Below, in pieces: positions 7,838-16,099 of a stretch of DNA of 22,633 bases. Numbering within the stretch: the stretch's first letter is position 1; every line of letters starts with the position of its first letter. The DNA is from an uncultured Alphaproteobacteria bacterium (GTDB taxonomy: Bacteria; Pseudomonadota; Alphaproteobacteria; TMED127). Location: contig CACFLM010000007.1 in the NCBI GenBank assembly GCA_902567145.1, positions 1 to 22,633 of the forward strand, given 5' to 3'. Position numbers and translations under genes: made by a program. The notes below the pieces were generated by a model. That model was not told the origin of the DNA. It saw nothing but the letters and a program-made list of their open reading frames with translations, and ran no database searches.

Positions 7838-8456
7838 AATCAAAACGCAGGTTATAAAAGCCTTAAAAAAAACATTTGAACTAGGACTTAATATTGGTTC
7901 TGAGGGAAATGCAAGTTTTAGGCATAAAGATACTATATTTATTACACCCTCTGGTATTGATACTAACAAACTTGATACCTCGCAAATTGCTGAGGTTGAT
8001 ATAAGTGGTAAAATAAAAAATAAAAAAGAACCATCAAGTGAAATTTCTATGCATTTATATTTATACAGAAATAAACAAGAAATTAATTCTATTGTTCATT
8101 GTCATTCATTATGGGCATCAGTTTTAGCATGTGCTCGAAAAAAAATCCCTGCCTTCCACTATATGGTAGCTGAATTTGGAGGTAATGATATAAAGTGTGC
8201 AAAATATGCAACTTTTGGAACAAAAAAATTGGCTAGTAATGTTTTGAGTGTTATGAAAAATAGAACTGGTTGTTTAATTTCAAATCATGGTCAACTTACT
8301 GTTGCAGATGATTTAGAAAAAGCTGTAAATTTTTCAATTGCTCTTGAGAAGTTATCTAAACAATATTTTTTTTGTAGTCTCCAAAAAGGGACTAAAAATT
8401 TAACAAATAAAGAAATGATTAAGATTTCTAATCTTTTCAGAAATTATAAAGTCTAA
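7830..8456 (+). CDS. Class II aldolase, probable 5-methylthioribulose-1-phosphate aldolase (Ald2-like)
   Basis: 208 residues of the class II aldolase/adducin (FucA/AraD) family. Zn ligands by analogy with FucA are H90 and H92 (VHCHS) and H153 (SNHGQ); E71 in PSSEISMH matches the catalytic Glu. SEGNASFR and ITPSG are the phosphate-binding segments. HYMVAEFGG and CAKYATFGTKKLA resemble fuculose-phosphate aldolase more than methylthioribulose-phosphate dehydratase (MtnB). Directly after mtnP-mtnA, the best inference is Ald2 of the MTA 'DHAP shunt' described in Rhodospirillum rubrum and E. coli, cleaving methylthioribulose-1-P to DHAP and methylthioacetaldehyde. MtnB remains possible, but no mtnC/W/X/D follows. 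It overlaps mtnA by 8 bp and convergent ychF by 4 bp. Confidence 0.75.
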   Translation: MNKIKTQVIKALKKTFELGLNIGSEGNASFRHKDTIFITPSGIDTNKLDTSQIAEVDISGKIKNKKEPSSEISMHLYLYRNKQEINSIVHCHSLWASVLACARKKIPAFHYMVAEFGGNDIKCAKYATFGTKKLASNVLSVMKNRTGCLISNHGQLTVADDLEKAVNFSIALEKLSKQYFFCSLQKGTKNLTNKEMIKISNLFRNYKV

Positions 8457-9550
8457 ACATTAAACCTAAAATTGATTATGTCTCCGTCATCAACTTTATA
8501 ATCCTTCCCTTCAAGTCGGAGCTTTCCATTTTCTTTACAACTGATTTCTCCGTTAAAGTTTATGAAATCTTTATAACTTATTACTTCGGCTCTTATAAAA
8601 CCTTTCTTAAAGTCAGTATGGATTTTTGAGCCTGCATCTGGAGCAAGCGTTCCATTTTTTATTGACCAAGCTCTGGTTTCTTTTGGACCTGATGTGAAGA
8701 AAGTAATAAGATTTAACATCGAATATCCTTCTCTTATCAATACCGATAAGGATGTTTCTTTTAGTCCAATTGATTCTAAGAAAACTTTTTTCTCATTTTG
8801 ATCTTCCAACGTTGAGATTTCAGATTCTATTTGTGCAGATATTATTAAATTTTTTGATTTTCTTTTTTCTGCATAATCATCTACTAATTTTGAGAGACTA
8901 TTTCCTTGGTTAACAGATAATTCATCGACATTACTTACGTAAATTACTGGTTTGAGTGTTAAAAAATTGAATTGACTTAGAATTTGATTTTGACTTTCAT
9001 TTCTTTCTAATTGACTTAAGGAAACTCCTTGATCAAGTTTTTTTTCAGCCAGTTCAAGTATTTCCATTAGTTGGGGATCAATTGTTCTCCCCTTATTCTT
9101 TTTTTTAATATTTTCAGATATATTTTTAATCTTTGCATAATCTGCCAGTAGAAGTTCAGTTTCTATAACCTCAATATCGTTAGTTGGAGACAATTTTTTA
9201 TCAACATGTGTTATTTCATTATCTTCAAAACATCTAACAACATGTATTATTGCATCTACTTCGCTTAAATTTGAAAGAAACTTGTTACCAAGGCCTTCGC
9301 CTTCACTTGCGCCTTTAACAAGACCAGCAATATCAACAAATTCCAATTGGTTTGAAATTACGGAGACTGATTTAGATATTTTAGAAATAATTTCTAATCT
9401 TTTATCATTGACTGCTACTTTGCCAACATTAGGTTCAATAGTACAGAATGGATAATTTTTGGATTCTGCTTGTTGAGTTGAAGTTAAAGCATTGAATAGT
9501 GTGGATTTACCAATATTTGGTAGGCCAAGAATTCCGCAATTAAAACCCAT
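8453..9550 (-). CDS. ychF: Redox-regulated ATPase/GTPase YchF (OLA1 family)
   Basis: 365 residues, the usual length. The P-loop is GLPNIGKS (9-16), followed by NYPFCTIEPNVG (switch I region) and VDIAGLVKGASEGEGLGNKFL (G3 and beyond). The G4 position reads NVDE, matching the NxxE that gives YchF/OLA1 proteins ATP rather than GTP preference. A coiled-coil-like insertion follows in mid-protein and the C-terminal TGS domain begins around FFTSGPKETRAW. It is a ribosome-associated stress factor in other bacteria. It starts one base after the pth stop, with GAGGG upstream as ribosome binding site. The prs-rplY-pth-ychF order is standard for Alphaproteobacteria. Confidence 0.97.
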   Translation of the reverse strand: MGFNCGILGLPNIGKSTLFNALTSTQQAESKNYPFCTIEPNVGKVAVNDKRLEIISKISKSVSVISNQLEFVDIAGLVKGASEGEGLGNKFLSNLSEVDAIIHVVRCFEDNEITHVDKKLSPTNDIEVIETELLLADYAKIKNISENIKKKNKGRTIDPQLMEILELAEKKLDQGVSLSQLERNESQNQILSQFNFLTLKPVIYVSNVDELSVNQGNSLSKLVDDYAEKRKSKNLIISAQIESEISTLEDQNEKKVFLESIGLKETSLSVLIREGYSMLNLITFFTSGPKETRAWSIKNGTLAPDAGSKIHTDFKKGFIRAEVISYKDFINFNGEISCKENGKLRLEGKDYKVDDGDIINFRFNV

Positions 9551-9551
9551 A

Positions 9552-10124
9552 TCAACCCTCTAATATTTTTGTTTTGAATAGCGAAAATTCTTTATTTATC
9601 AAGTATTGAAAATTTTGAATGGACATTTCTTTAAACGTTTCAATTTGTTTTCTCTCATTTTTATTGAATCTTTCAAGAACAAAATTCTCTGGCTTCTTAA
9701 TTTTTTGTTTTAATAATCTATTGCTCACACCTAATTTTATTCTATAAAAGTTGTTACCTATAAACTTTATAGTGTCTCTAATTCCATTATGTCCTCCATG
9801 TCCCCCATTTGATTTTACTCTTAATTTTAGAAAATCCATATCAATATCATCGTGTATAAGAACAATATCTGTAGTATTTTTGATTTTAAAAAAATTTATA
9901 ATTTTTTTAATTGGTTGCCCTGATAAATTCATAAAAAGTTGTGGTTTAAAAATAATGATTCTTTTTCCAAATAGATCTTTATTTGAATACAAACCATCAA
10001 ATTTGGACTTAAAGCTAGGAAACTTGAAATGGCTATGGAAAGAGTCAATAATTTCAAAACCTATGTTATGCCTTGTATATTGATACTTTTCTCCAGGGTT
10101 ACCTAATCCAACAAAAAGAATCAT
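9552..10124 (-). CDS. pth: Peptidyl-tRNA hydrolase
   Basis: 190 residues. Pth releases peptides from prematurely dropped peptidyl-tRNAs. The active-site set is complete: N9 in LGNPG, catalytic H19 in YTRHNIG, N65 in KPQLFMNLSG, D91 in LIHDDIDM, and N112 in GGHGGHNGIRD. The length matches the family. The start ATG (complement of 10122-10124) has no visible Shine-Dalgarno and lies 18 bp after the rplY stop, so it probably relies on operon read-through. It is followed by ychF with 1 bp between genes. Confidence 0.97.
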   Translation of the reverse strand: MILFVGLGNPGEKYQYTRHNIGFEIIDSFHSHFKFPSFKSKFDGLYSNKDLFGKRIIIFKPQLFMNLSGQPIKKIINFFKIKNTTDIVLIHDDIDMDFLKLRVKSNGGHGGHNGIRDTIKFIGNNFYRIKLGVSNRLLKQKIKKPENFVLERFNKNERKQIETFKEMSIQNFQYLINKEFSLFKTKILEG

Positions 10125-10142
10125 TAATTTAAAATATTATTT

Positions 10143-10856
10143 CTAGTTATCTTTCTTTTCTTTATCTGAATCAGCATTATTCTGCTCTTTTTCCCCTTCT
10201 TTTTCTTTAGGTGCTTCAGTTGCTTCAGAACCTTTATCTGTAGTTTCCTCATCTTCTACAACATCTTTAGTAGGTTCTTCAATTTTCATGACAGTTGGAG
10301 GAGCAACTGTTGCAATAGTAAAATCTCTATCTAGGATTGTCGGTTTGACATTTTCATCAAGACTTATTGAGCTTATGTGAATACTATCACCTATTTCTAA
10401 CCCACTTAGATTAGCTTCAAGAAATTCTGGTATTTTTGAAACGGGTGTTTTGAGCTCAACTTCATGCCTTACAATATTAAGAACACCACCTTGCTTTAAA
10501 CCCTCACATTCATTCTCTTTTATAAATTTTACAGGAACAAAAAGTGTGACTGTTGTATTTTCACCAATTCTAAGAAAGTCAATATGAAGAATATTTTCTT
10601 TAACCGGGTGTAATTGGACATCTTTAGGAAGAACTTTAAAGCTTTCATCATCTAACTTAATTTCACATTGTTTCGAGAAAAACCCAGTATCATTTAATTG
10701 TGTTTTCAAAGTTTTCTCATCTAAAGAAATTGGAATTGGCTTTTTCTTTTCACCATATATGATTCCTGGAATTAGGTTCTTGGATCTAAATTCCCTTGAA
10801 TTTCCTGTCCCGGTTTTTGATCTTTTTTCAGCTTGAATTTGTATAACTTCCTTCAT
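10143..10856 (-). CDS. rplY: Ribosomal protein bL25 (CTC/TL5-type long form)
   Basis: 237 residues, made of an N-terminal 5S-rRNA-binding L25 domain (about 1-95, with TGTGNSREFRSKNLIPGIIYG), a C-terminal beta domain (about 96-185), and a low-complexity Glu/Lys/Asp tail from about 190. The two-domain form with a charged tail is common in Alphaproteobacteria. It binds 5S rRNA at the central protuberance. It has the best Shine-Dalgarno in the window. It lies 15 bp after the prs stop. Confidence 0.95.
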   Translation of the reverse strand: MKEVIQIQAEKRSKTGTGNSREFRSKNLIPGIIYGEKKKPIPISLDEKTLKTQLNDTGFFSKQCEIKLDDESFKVLPKDVQLHPVKENILHIDFLRIGENTTVTLFVPVKFIKENECEGLKQGGVLNIVRHEVELKTPVSKIPEFLEANLSGLEIGDSIHISSISLDENVKPTILDRDFTIATVAPPTVMKIEEPTKDVVEDEETTDKGSEATEAPKEKEGEKEQNNADSDKEKKDN

Positions 10857-10860
10857 AATT

Positions 10861-10869
10861 CTCTCCTTT
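10861..10869 (-). promoter_or_regulatory. Strong Shine-Dalgarno for rplY
   Basis: The minus strand reads AAAGGAGAG, with the GGAG core 6 bases before the rplY ATG (complement of 10854-10856). Most starts in this window lack anything comparable, so this fits high expression of a ribosomal protein gene and confirms its start. Confidence 0.75.
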
Positions 10870-10871
10870 AA

Positions 10872-11804
10872 TCAAGCAAATAAACTTGAAACTGATCTAT
10901 TGTCTGTTATTCGTCCAATTGCTTCACCAATTAAGTGTGCGATTGACAATTGTACTATTTTTTTACACTTTTTTACATCATCTCTTGCGGCAATGCTATC
11001 AGTAATTATCATTTTATCAATTGGTGAGTTTTCTATTCTCTCAATAGCAGGATTTGACAATACACCGTGTGTAATGTAGGCATAAATTGCTTTAGAATTC
11101 TTTTTATTAAGTGCAGTTGCAGCATTAGTTAGTGTTCCGGCAGTGTCACAAATATCATCTATTAGTATACAATTCTTGTTTCTAACCTCCCCAATAATAT
11201 TCATAACTTCTGAAACACTTGCTTTTTCTCTTCTTTTATCAATTATAGCAAGCTCACAATCTACTCTTTTGGCTATTGCTCTTGCTCTGACAACACCTCC
11301 AACATCAGGAGATACAATAATTGTTTCTTTATTATCAAATTTATTTTTTATATCTTCTATGAATACTGGAGCAGCAAATAAATTATCTGTTGGTATATCA
11401 AAAAACCCTTGAATTTGTCCTGCATGAAGGTCAACCATTAAGGCTCGATCAGCCCCAGCTGTACTTATTAAGTTTGCAACTAATTTTGCTGAAATAGGGG
11501 TTCTTGGTCCAGACTTTCTATCTTGTCTTGCGTATCCATAGTAAGGAACAATTGCGGCAATTCTTTTTGCTGAGCCTCTTTTTAAAGCATCTATAGTTAC
11601 TAAGAGTTCCATCAAGTGGTCATTAGCTGGGAATGAAGTTGATTGAATTACAAATACATCTTCACCTCTAACATTTTCTTGAATTTCTACAAAAATTTCT
11701 TTATCTGGGAATTTTTTAATTGTTGCCTTTAGCAAATGCACATTTAGGTAGTTAGCTATTTCCTCTGCTAGCGGGATATTACTGTTTCCTGAAACAATTT
11801 TCAT
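10872..11804 (-). CDS. prs: Ribose-phosphate pyrophosphokinase (PRPP synthase)
   Basis: 310 residues, class I PRPP synthase. It makes phosphoribosyl pyrophosphate from ribose-5-P and ATP for purine, pyrimidine, His, Trp and NAD synthesis. Visible blocks are [10 protein letters not shown] (ribose-5-P region), [12 protein letters not shown] (ATP-binding flexible region), the [12 protein letters not shown] signature, [15 protein letters not shown], and the PRPP loop [13 protein letters not shown]. Full length. A 31-bp gap separates it from the pgeF stop, the widest gap within this minus-strand run. That gap is a possible site for an internal promoter, though I see no clear one. Confidence 0.97.
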   Translation of the reverse strand: MKIVSGNSNIPLAEEIANYLNVHLLKATIKKFPDKEIFVEIQENVRGEDVFVIQSTSFPANDHLMELLVTIDALKRGSAKRIAAIVPYYGYARQDRKSGPRTPISAKLVANLISTAGADRALMVDLHAGQIQGFFDIPTDNLFAAPVFIEDIKNKFDNKETIIVSPDVGGVVRARAIAKRVDCELAIIDKRREKASVSEVMNIIGEVRNKNCILIDDICDTAGTLTNAATALNKKNSKAIYAYITHGVLSNPAIERIENSPIDKMIITDSIAARDDVKKCKKIVQLSIAHLIGEAIGRITDNRSVSSLFA

Positions 11805-11835
11805 AAGTAACTCGATAAAATAAAATAATTTACAT

Positions 11836-12570
11836 TTATTTTTTTATACCAACTAAGCTTATTTGCCTACCACAATTTTTAATTTTATTATTTAAGCAAT
11901 ACCTGTGACTAAAAAATTTATCAGGATTAGTAAAAGTGTTTTCTTCTGAAATAGAATAATTCTTAATATTAAGATTTAATAATTTTGATTCTATGAGTTT
12001 TGAAAAGTCCAAAAAAAAAATTTTTTTTTTAATAATAATAAACTCTTCATAATGATCTATTTTAGTTTTAAAAAACTGGATAAAGTCATCTTTTACTTCA
12101 AAAGATTCTCTTTTCAAATGAGGTCCAACATATACTTTTAAATATTGCTCTTTTTCTCCAAGTGCTAAAATTTTTTGTATGGTATTTTCTATTATTCCAT
12201 TAATTAACCCCTTCCATCCCGCATGAATGATCCCATAGAAACTTTTCCCCAAAACTATGATTGGCGCACAATCTGCTGTTAGAACTCCCAGAAGAATATC
12301 TTCTCTATTACTAATAGTTGCATCTGCAGGCTTCAAATTATGTAAATTGTTATCAATTTTTAGCACAATATTTGAATGCACTTGACTAGGTATAATAATA
12401 TTTCTCTGGTTCAATTGTTTTGAAGCGAGCACCCTATTTTTCTGGACATTTTTATTTAAATCACCTCTTTGATAACCACAATTAAGAGATGAAAAATCTC
12501 CTTTACTTATACCTCCTTTTCTTGAAAAAAAACAGAATATATAATCTTTATAAAATTCTACTTTATTCAT
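11836..12570 (-). CDS. pgeF: Peptidoglycan editing factor PgeF (YfiH / multicopper polyphenol oxidase-like)
   Basis: 244 residues of the DUF152 family. The putative Zn-ligand set matches E. coli YfiH in order: H65 (SQVHS), C101 (TADCAP) and H116 (IIHAGWKG). Other family marks are ADATISN near 82-88, [12 protein letters not shown] and a C-terminal HRYCLNNK segment. Family members prevent misincorporation of serine in peptidoglycan, and purine-nucleoside phosphorylase activity is also reported. It overlaps the midA-like gene by 4 bp (ATGA). An A10T10 run (12011-12030) lies within the coding sequence and encodes Lys-Lys-Lys-Ile-Phe-Phe. Confidence 0.93.
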   Translation of the reverse strand: MNKVEFYKDYIFCFFSRKGGISKGDFSSLNCGYQRGDLNKNVQKNRVLASKQLNQRNIIIPSQVHSNIVLKIDNNLHNLKPADATISNREDILLGVLTADCAPIIVLGKSFYGIIHAGWKGLINGIIENTIQKILALGEKEQYLKVYVGPHLKRESFEVKDDFIQFFKTKIDHYEEFIIIKKKIFFLDFSKLIESKLLNLNIKNYSISEENTFTNPDKFFSHRYCLNNKIKNCGRQISLVGIKK

Positions 12571-13595
12571 CTACACTTAAAAATATTTGAATTAATTTCT
12601 TTTTTGCTTATGAAGATACACTTAATTAATCCACCCATACCATTTGGTGATGTAAGTTTTTCAAATTGTTTTTCTAGAATTTTAACTTTATTTTGGGATT
12701 TTGCTTTTGAAATAAGGTGAGCAAATCTCTCATTTATTCCATGAAAAAAAAGAAAATCTTTTTGGAGTATTGGGCCGTAATAAATTAAACCAAAAGTTTT
12801 AGCCATTCTTTTTATGGCATTGAAGTTTACATGATAAGTTATATCCGATTGAAATGGATAATCTAAGATCCCACATTTCCTTGATTTATATATTGCTTGA
12901 AGAGTGTCAATATTTTTTTTATTAAATGGACCGTAGTCAAAAATCAGAATTCCTCCTCCATAGTTATTAATATATTTTAGAATTCTCATAAGATATAAGT
13001 TAGATAAAGGGGAAATTTCAATAATGTCTCCGCTTTTGTATTTGTTCTCAAATATATTTTGAGTTTTTACATTGATAATTTTAAACCGATTAGTATAGTT
13101 AACTTTTTTTTCAAACCAGAGATTATTTACTTTTTCAAATTGATTGATTGGAAGTGCATCAAAGAACTCATTACAAACAAAAAAAACCGGTTCTTTGTTA
13201 AAGTTTAGGTTATCTTGAAATTCAATTTTTATTTTCTGGGAATTAAGATTAATTAAATTAGAGTATTGTAAAGATTTTAAGAATTTTGATTTCTCATATA
13301 AACGAAATTTAATTGGAGTGTTTACAAATTTATTAATTGTTAAAATTAAATCCATCATAAGAGTACCATTACCCGGACCTAGCTCACAAAAGTTACTTAC
13401 TTTAAAATTTTTTAAAATAAGTAAAAAAAAGAAAGCAATACATTCACCGAAAACTTGACTTATTTCTGGTGAAGTCACAAAATGTGAACCAATTTTATTG
13501 TTTTGATAAAATCCCTTATTTTTTTCATATAAGCATAGGTTTATAAATCTACTTAATGAAACTTTATTTGTCTTAAGAAAATTTATAGTATTCAT
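12567..13595 (-). CDS. Class I SAM-dependent methyltransferase, MidA/NDUFAF7 family
   Basis: 342 residues of the DUF185 family. The N-terminal HFVTSPEISQVFGE block (38-51) and the SAM-binding ELGPGNGTLM (71-80) are both family hallmarks. They are followed by CNEFFDALPINQF and a later FDYG-PF motif. The eukaryotic relative NDUFAF7 methylates an arginine of respiratory complex I; the bacterial substrate is less clear. It sits between lgt and pgeF with 4-bp overlaps on both sides, a conserved alphaproteobacterial order. A slightly shorter C-terminus than some members does not affect the assignment. Confidence 0.9.
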   Translation of the reverse strand: MNTINFLKTNKVSLSRFINLCLYEKNKGFYQNNKIGSHFVTSPEISQVFGECIAFFFLLILKNFKVSNFCELGPGNGTLMMDLILTINKFVNTPIKFRLYEKSKFLKSLQYSNLINLNSQKIKIEFQDNLNFNKEPVFFVCNEFFDALPINQFEKVNNLWFEKKVNYTNRFKIINVKTQNIFENKYKSGDIIEISPLSNLYLMRILKYINNYGGGILIFDYGPFNKKNIDTLQAIYKSRKCGILDYPFQSDITYHVNFNAIKRMAKTFGLIYYGPILQKDFLFFHGINERFAHLISKAKSQNKVKILEKQFEKLTSPNGMGGLIKCIFISKKEINSNIFKCR

Positions 13596-14359
13596 CTTTT
13601 TTTATATTTTAGAAAAATAAATCCAAACAGAACCATGGGGAAGGAGAGTAACTGTCCCATTGAAAGATTCATTATAATAAAGCCTAAATGGCTGTCTGGT
13701 TCTCTGAAAAACTCTAATAAAAATCTAAAAGAGCCATAAAATATCAGAAAAATTGCAAAGATATTAAACCTATAATGGTATTTTTTTTTTAATATGAACA
13801 AAATAATCAAAAATATTATTAATCCTTCAAATGTTGCTTGATAGAGTTGACTAGGATGTCTTAAAATATCATTTTCATTAAATATAACTCCCCAATTGGA
13901 ATTAGTTGGTCGTCCAATTAACTCACCATTTATAAAATTTGCTAACCTTCCTAAAAATATACCAAATGGAGAACATGCAGATACTAAGTTAGAAAGATCT
14001 AAAAGGTCAATATTTTTTAACCTTGAATATAGAATAACTGAAAGAATTAATCCTACTAAACCTCCATGAAATGACATGCCACCTTCCCAAATCTTTATAA
14101 TTTCTGAAGGGTTTTGGTAATAAAAATCAAAATTATAAAAAATTATATACCCTATTCTTCCACCAACGACAACGCCTATAACTGCCCATCCAAGAAAGTC
14201 TTCAAAATTTTTAAAGTTAATCTGAAAATATCTATTTTGTATCAAATATTTTGCGTAAAAATAGCTAAACAAGAAACCAAATAAATATGATAATGAGTAC
14301 CAATAAACTTTGAAATTGAATAAAGTAAAGGCAACTGGATCTAAGTTATGAATATACAT
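13592..14359 (-). CDS. lgt: Prolipoprotein diacylglyceryl transferase
   Basis: 255 residues with about seven hydrophobic segments. It moves diacylglycerol from phosphatidylglycerol to the lipobox cysteine of prolipoproteins in the inner membrane. Key parts are WEGGMSFHGG (H98), the Lgt signature LGRLANFINGELIGRPT (R138, N144, E146, R150) and LRHPSQLYQA (H168). The length is on the short side but complete. The start ATG (complement of 14357-14359) is one base after the hldD stop. A T10 run at 13781-13790 encodes consecutive Lys. Confidence 0.96.
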   Translation of the reverse strand: MYIHNLDPVAFTLFNFKVYWYSLSYLFGFLFSYFYAKYLIQNRYFQINFKNFEDFLGWAVIGVVVGGRIGYIIFYNFDFYYQNPSEIIKIWEGGMSFHGGLVGLILSVILYSRLKNIDLLDLSNLVSACSPFGIFLGRLANFINGELIGRPTNSNWGVIFNENDILRHPSQLYQATFEGLIIFLIILFILKKKYHYRFNIFAIFLIFYGSFRFLLEFFREPDSHLGFIIMNLSMGQLLSFPMVLFGFIFLKYKKR

Positions 14360-14360
14360 A

Positions 14361-15323
14361 TTAAATTTTTATTAAATGATTTTTAACGTAATCGCTAATA
14401 CCATCTTCTAGGCTAAAAAATTTATTTTTGTACCCAGCTTTTCTTAATTTTGTTAACGAAGCTTTTGTAAAATATTGATATTGTGATCTTATACTACTAG
14501 GAGTTTCAATGTATTTGATATTTTGTCTCTTATTACAAGTTCTATATACAAATTTTGCTAAATCTTTGAAAGTCTGAGGAGTTGAACTTCCTACATTAAA
14601 TAAGCCGTTAATATTTGAATTTTTTATAAACCAATTTATTACTTCGATAACATCTTTAACATATATAAAGTCTCTAAGCTGTTCTCCATCTTTAAAATCA
14701 GGATTATGAGATTTAAATAACTCAATAACTTTTTCATTCTGAACTTTCTCATAAATTTTTAAGACAATGCTCTTCATATCGTTTTTATGAAACTCATTTG
14801 GCCCGTAAACATTGAAAAATTTTAAACCAACACATTGTGTGGGTCTGTTTTTATAATTTACTCTACTCCAAATGAATCTATCTATTATATGTTTTGACCA
14901 TCCATATAAATTTAATGGAATAAGCTTTGAGAGATAGTCATCATTAGAATTATCTATAAAATTATTTTGTCCGTTACCATAGGTGGCAGCTGAGGATGCA
15001 TAAATAAATCTTTTTTTGTTTTTCGTACACCATTTCCAAAGTTCAAGCGATAACCTTAAATTATTTTCAATTATTAGATTCAAGTTTCTTTCGACTGTAG
15101 ATGTAATTGCTCCAAGATGAATAATGATTGAAATTATTTTTTTATTTTCATCTAAAAATTCTTTTAAATATTTGGGGTCAATTTTCGTAAAATTATAGTT
15201 GATAAAATATTTTTTATTGTTCTTATTGTGCCAGTCTACTGAAACAATATTTTTTTTTTTGCTTAAAAGAAGATTGATTAAGTTTGAACCAATAAATCCT
15301 GCTCCTCCAGTTATTACAATCAT
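14361..15323 (-). CDS. hldD: ADP-L-glycero-D-manno-heptose-6-epimerase
   Basis: 320 residues of the extended short-chain dehydrogenase/reductase family. The Rossmann motif is TGGAGFIG (5-12), the catalytic residues are S111 in SSAATYG and Y140/K144 in NLYGWSK. HldD-specific blocks are NVYGPNEFHK, EQLRDFIYVKDV, and the closing YQYFTKASLTKLRKAGY. Y140 and K144 have the same numbering as the E. coli enzyme. It makes the L,D-heptose of lipopolysaccharide core, implying an LPS-bearing envelope. Its start overlaps the stop of the upstream small membrane gene (TAATG). An A11 run (T at 15250-15260 on plus) lies near the N-terminus. Confidence 0.92.
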   Translation of the reverse strand: MIVITGGAGFIGSNLINLLLSKKKNIVSVDWHNKNNKKYFINYNFTKIDPKYLKEFLDENKKIISIIIHLGAITSTVERNLNLIIENNLRLSLELWKWCTKNKKRFIYASSAATYGNGQNNFIDNSNDDYLSKLIPLNLYGWSKHIIDRFIWSRVNYKNRPTQCVGLKFFNVYGPNEFHKNDMKSIVLKIYEKVQNEKVIELFKSHNPDFKDGEQLRDFIYVKDVIEVINWFIKNSNINGLFNVGSSTPQTFKDLAKFVYRTCNKRQNIKYIETPSSIRSQYQYFTKASLTKLRKAGYKNKFFSLEDGISDYVKNHLIKI

Positions 15324-15514
15324 TAGTTAAGGACCTCCAGTATTAAGAAGCTTATGAGATATGTAACAGCTATAAAACTAGAAATATTTATAAGATAGAC
15401 TTTATTCTTATTTCCTGTTTGTTTTTTTATTAGTTTATAGAAGAAAAATATCCATACGAAAAAAGAAGTAAAATATAAAATTATTAAGAATAAAATCAAG
15501 GTATCTTTTATCAT
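15323..15514 (-). CDS. Small two-helix membrane protein of unknown function
   Basis: 63 residues: a hydrophobic helix at about 5-29, a basic loop (KLIKKQTGNKNK, about 27-38), and a second helix at about 39-62. I do not recognise a family. Support for it being real comes from an ATG start, a frame filling almost all the space between the divergent ybjN-like gene and hldD, and a TAATG stop/start junction with hldD that suggests coupled translation. With loops like KKQTGNKNK cytoplasmic, both ends would face the periplasm. It could be a chance frame in AT-rich DNA, where hydrophobic codons are easily generated. Confidence 0.55.
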   Translation of the reverse strand: MIKDTLILFLIILYFTSFFVWIFFFYKLIKKQTGNKNKVYLINISSFIAVTYLISFLILEVLN

Positions 15515-15595
15515 TTTGTCTATATATTGTGTATTATTCTAATTATGGTACTAATTGTAGTTGTTTAATATTAATATATATATTATTATTATGTC
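15515..15595. promoter_or_regulatory. Divergent promoter region, ybjN-like gene and small membrane gene
   Basis: An 81-bp, almost entirely A/T gap. On the plus strand TTGTAG (15555-15560) is 16 bp from TATATA (15577-15582), and TTGTTT (15561-15566) is 17 bp from TATTAT (15584-15589). Either would start transcription within about 0-7 nt of the GTG at 15596. On the minus strand TATATA (15521-15526) would initiate close to the ATG at 15514. Leaderless or near-leaderless messages are therefore possible. Base composition makes such matches easy, so confidence is low. Confidence 0.3.
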
Positions 15596-16099
15596 GTGAG
15601 TTTTGACAATCAAAAAAAAATTATCAGCAAAAATAATCCTATTGATTTCATTGAGGAGTATCTTTTAAGTGACGAAATTGAAAAGTTTAGGAATTCTCGT
15701 GACGAAATTACAATATACTCAAAAGGTATCTGGAAAAATTATGATATTTTATTTAAATGGAATAGTGAAAAAAAAATTATTGAAGTAAATAGTTATTTTG
15801 ATATGTCAAAAAAGAATAGAATTAGCAAATCAATTTATTCGTTAATTTCAAATGTTAATAATAAGGCTTCTGTTGGTTTCTTTAATTATTGTTCAAAATT
15901 AAACACAATATTTTTTTGCTATAAGATCTCAATAAAAGGTCAAACTATTCTCTCAATAGAGCAGATTCAAAATTTTATAGATATTGTAACAAATGAATGT
16001 GATAGATTCTTCCCTGTATTTTTTGTTTATTTTTATAAGAAACAAGATCCTGTTCATGCCATTGATATAGCATTACTTGATACTCATGGAGAGGCATGA
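15596..16099 (+). CDS. YbjN domain-containing protein
   Basis: 167 residues beginning at GTG (15596); the nearby ATG at 15591 reads straight into a stop, and no in-frame ATG lies upstream. The order NPIDFIEEYL near the N-terminus, a DYxLxFxW-type strand, YFDM, a GFFNYCSKL-like strand, ECDRFFPVFFVYFY and a closing DIALLDTHGEA match the alphaproteobacterial YbjN proteins, which resemble type III secretion chaperone folds. Its function is unclear (YbjN is linked to stress and motility phenotypes in E. coli). It overlaps proC by 4 bp, the usual pairing in Alphaproteobacteria. Confidence 0.82.
   Translation: MSFDNQKKIISKNNPIDFIEEYLLSDEIEKFRNSRDEITIYSKGIWKNYDILFKWNSEKKIIEVNSYFDMSKKNRISKSIYSLISNVNNKASVGFFNYCSKLNTIFFCYKISIKGQTILSIEQIQNFIDIVTNECDRFFPVFFVYFYKKQDPVHAIDIALLDTHGEA

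Noticed and set aside
7830..8456. Naming the aldolase mtnB (methylthioribulose-1-P dehydratase)
   Set aside because: HYMVAEFGG and YATFGTKKLA segments are closer to FucA-type aldolases, and no mtnC/W/X/D gene follows. It is kept only as an alternative.
9751..10083. 110-residue open frame antisense to pth
   Set aside because: Mirrors the highly conserved pth frame; its Cys/Pro-rich stretch is the reverse of the GGHGG motif.
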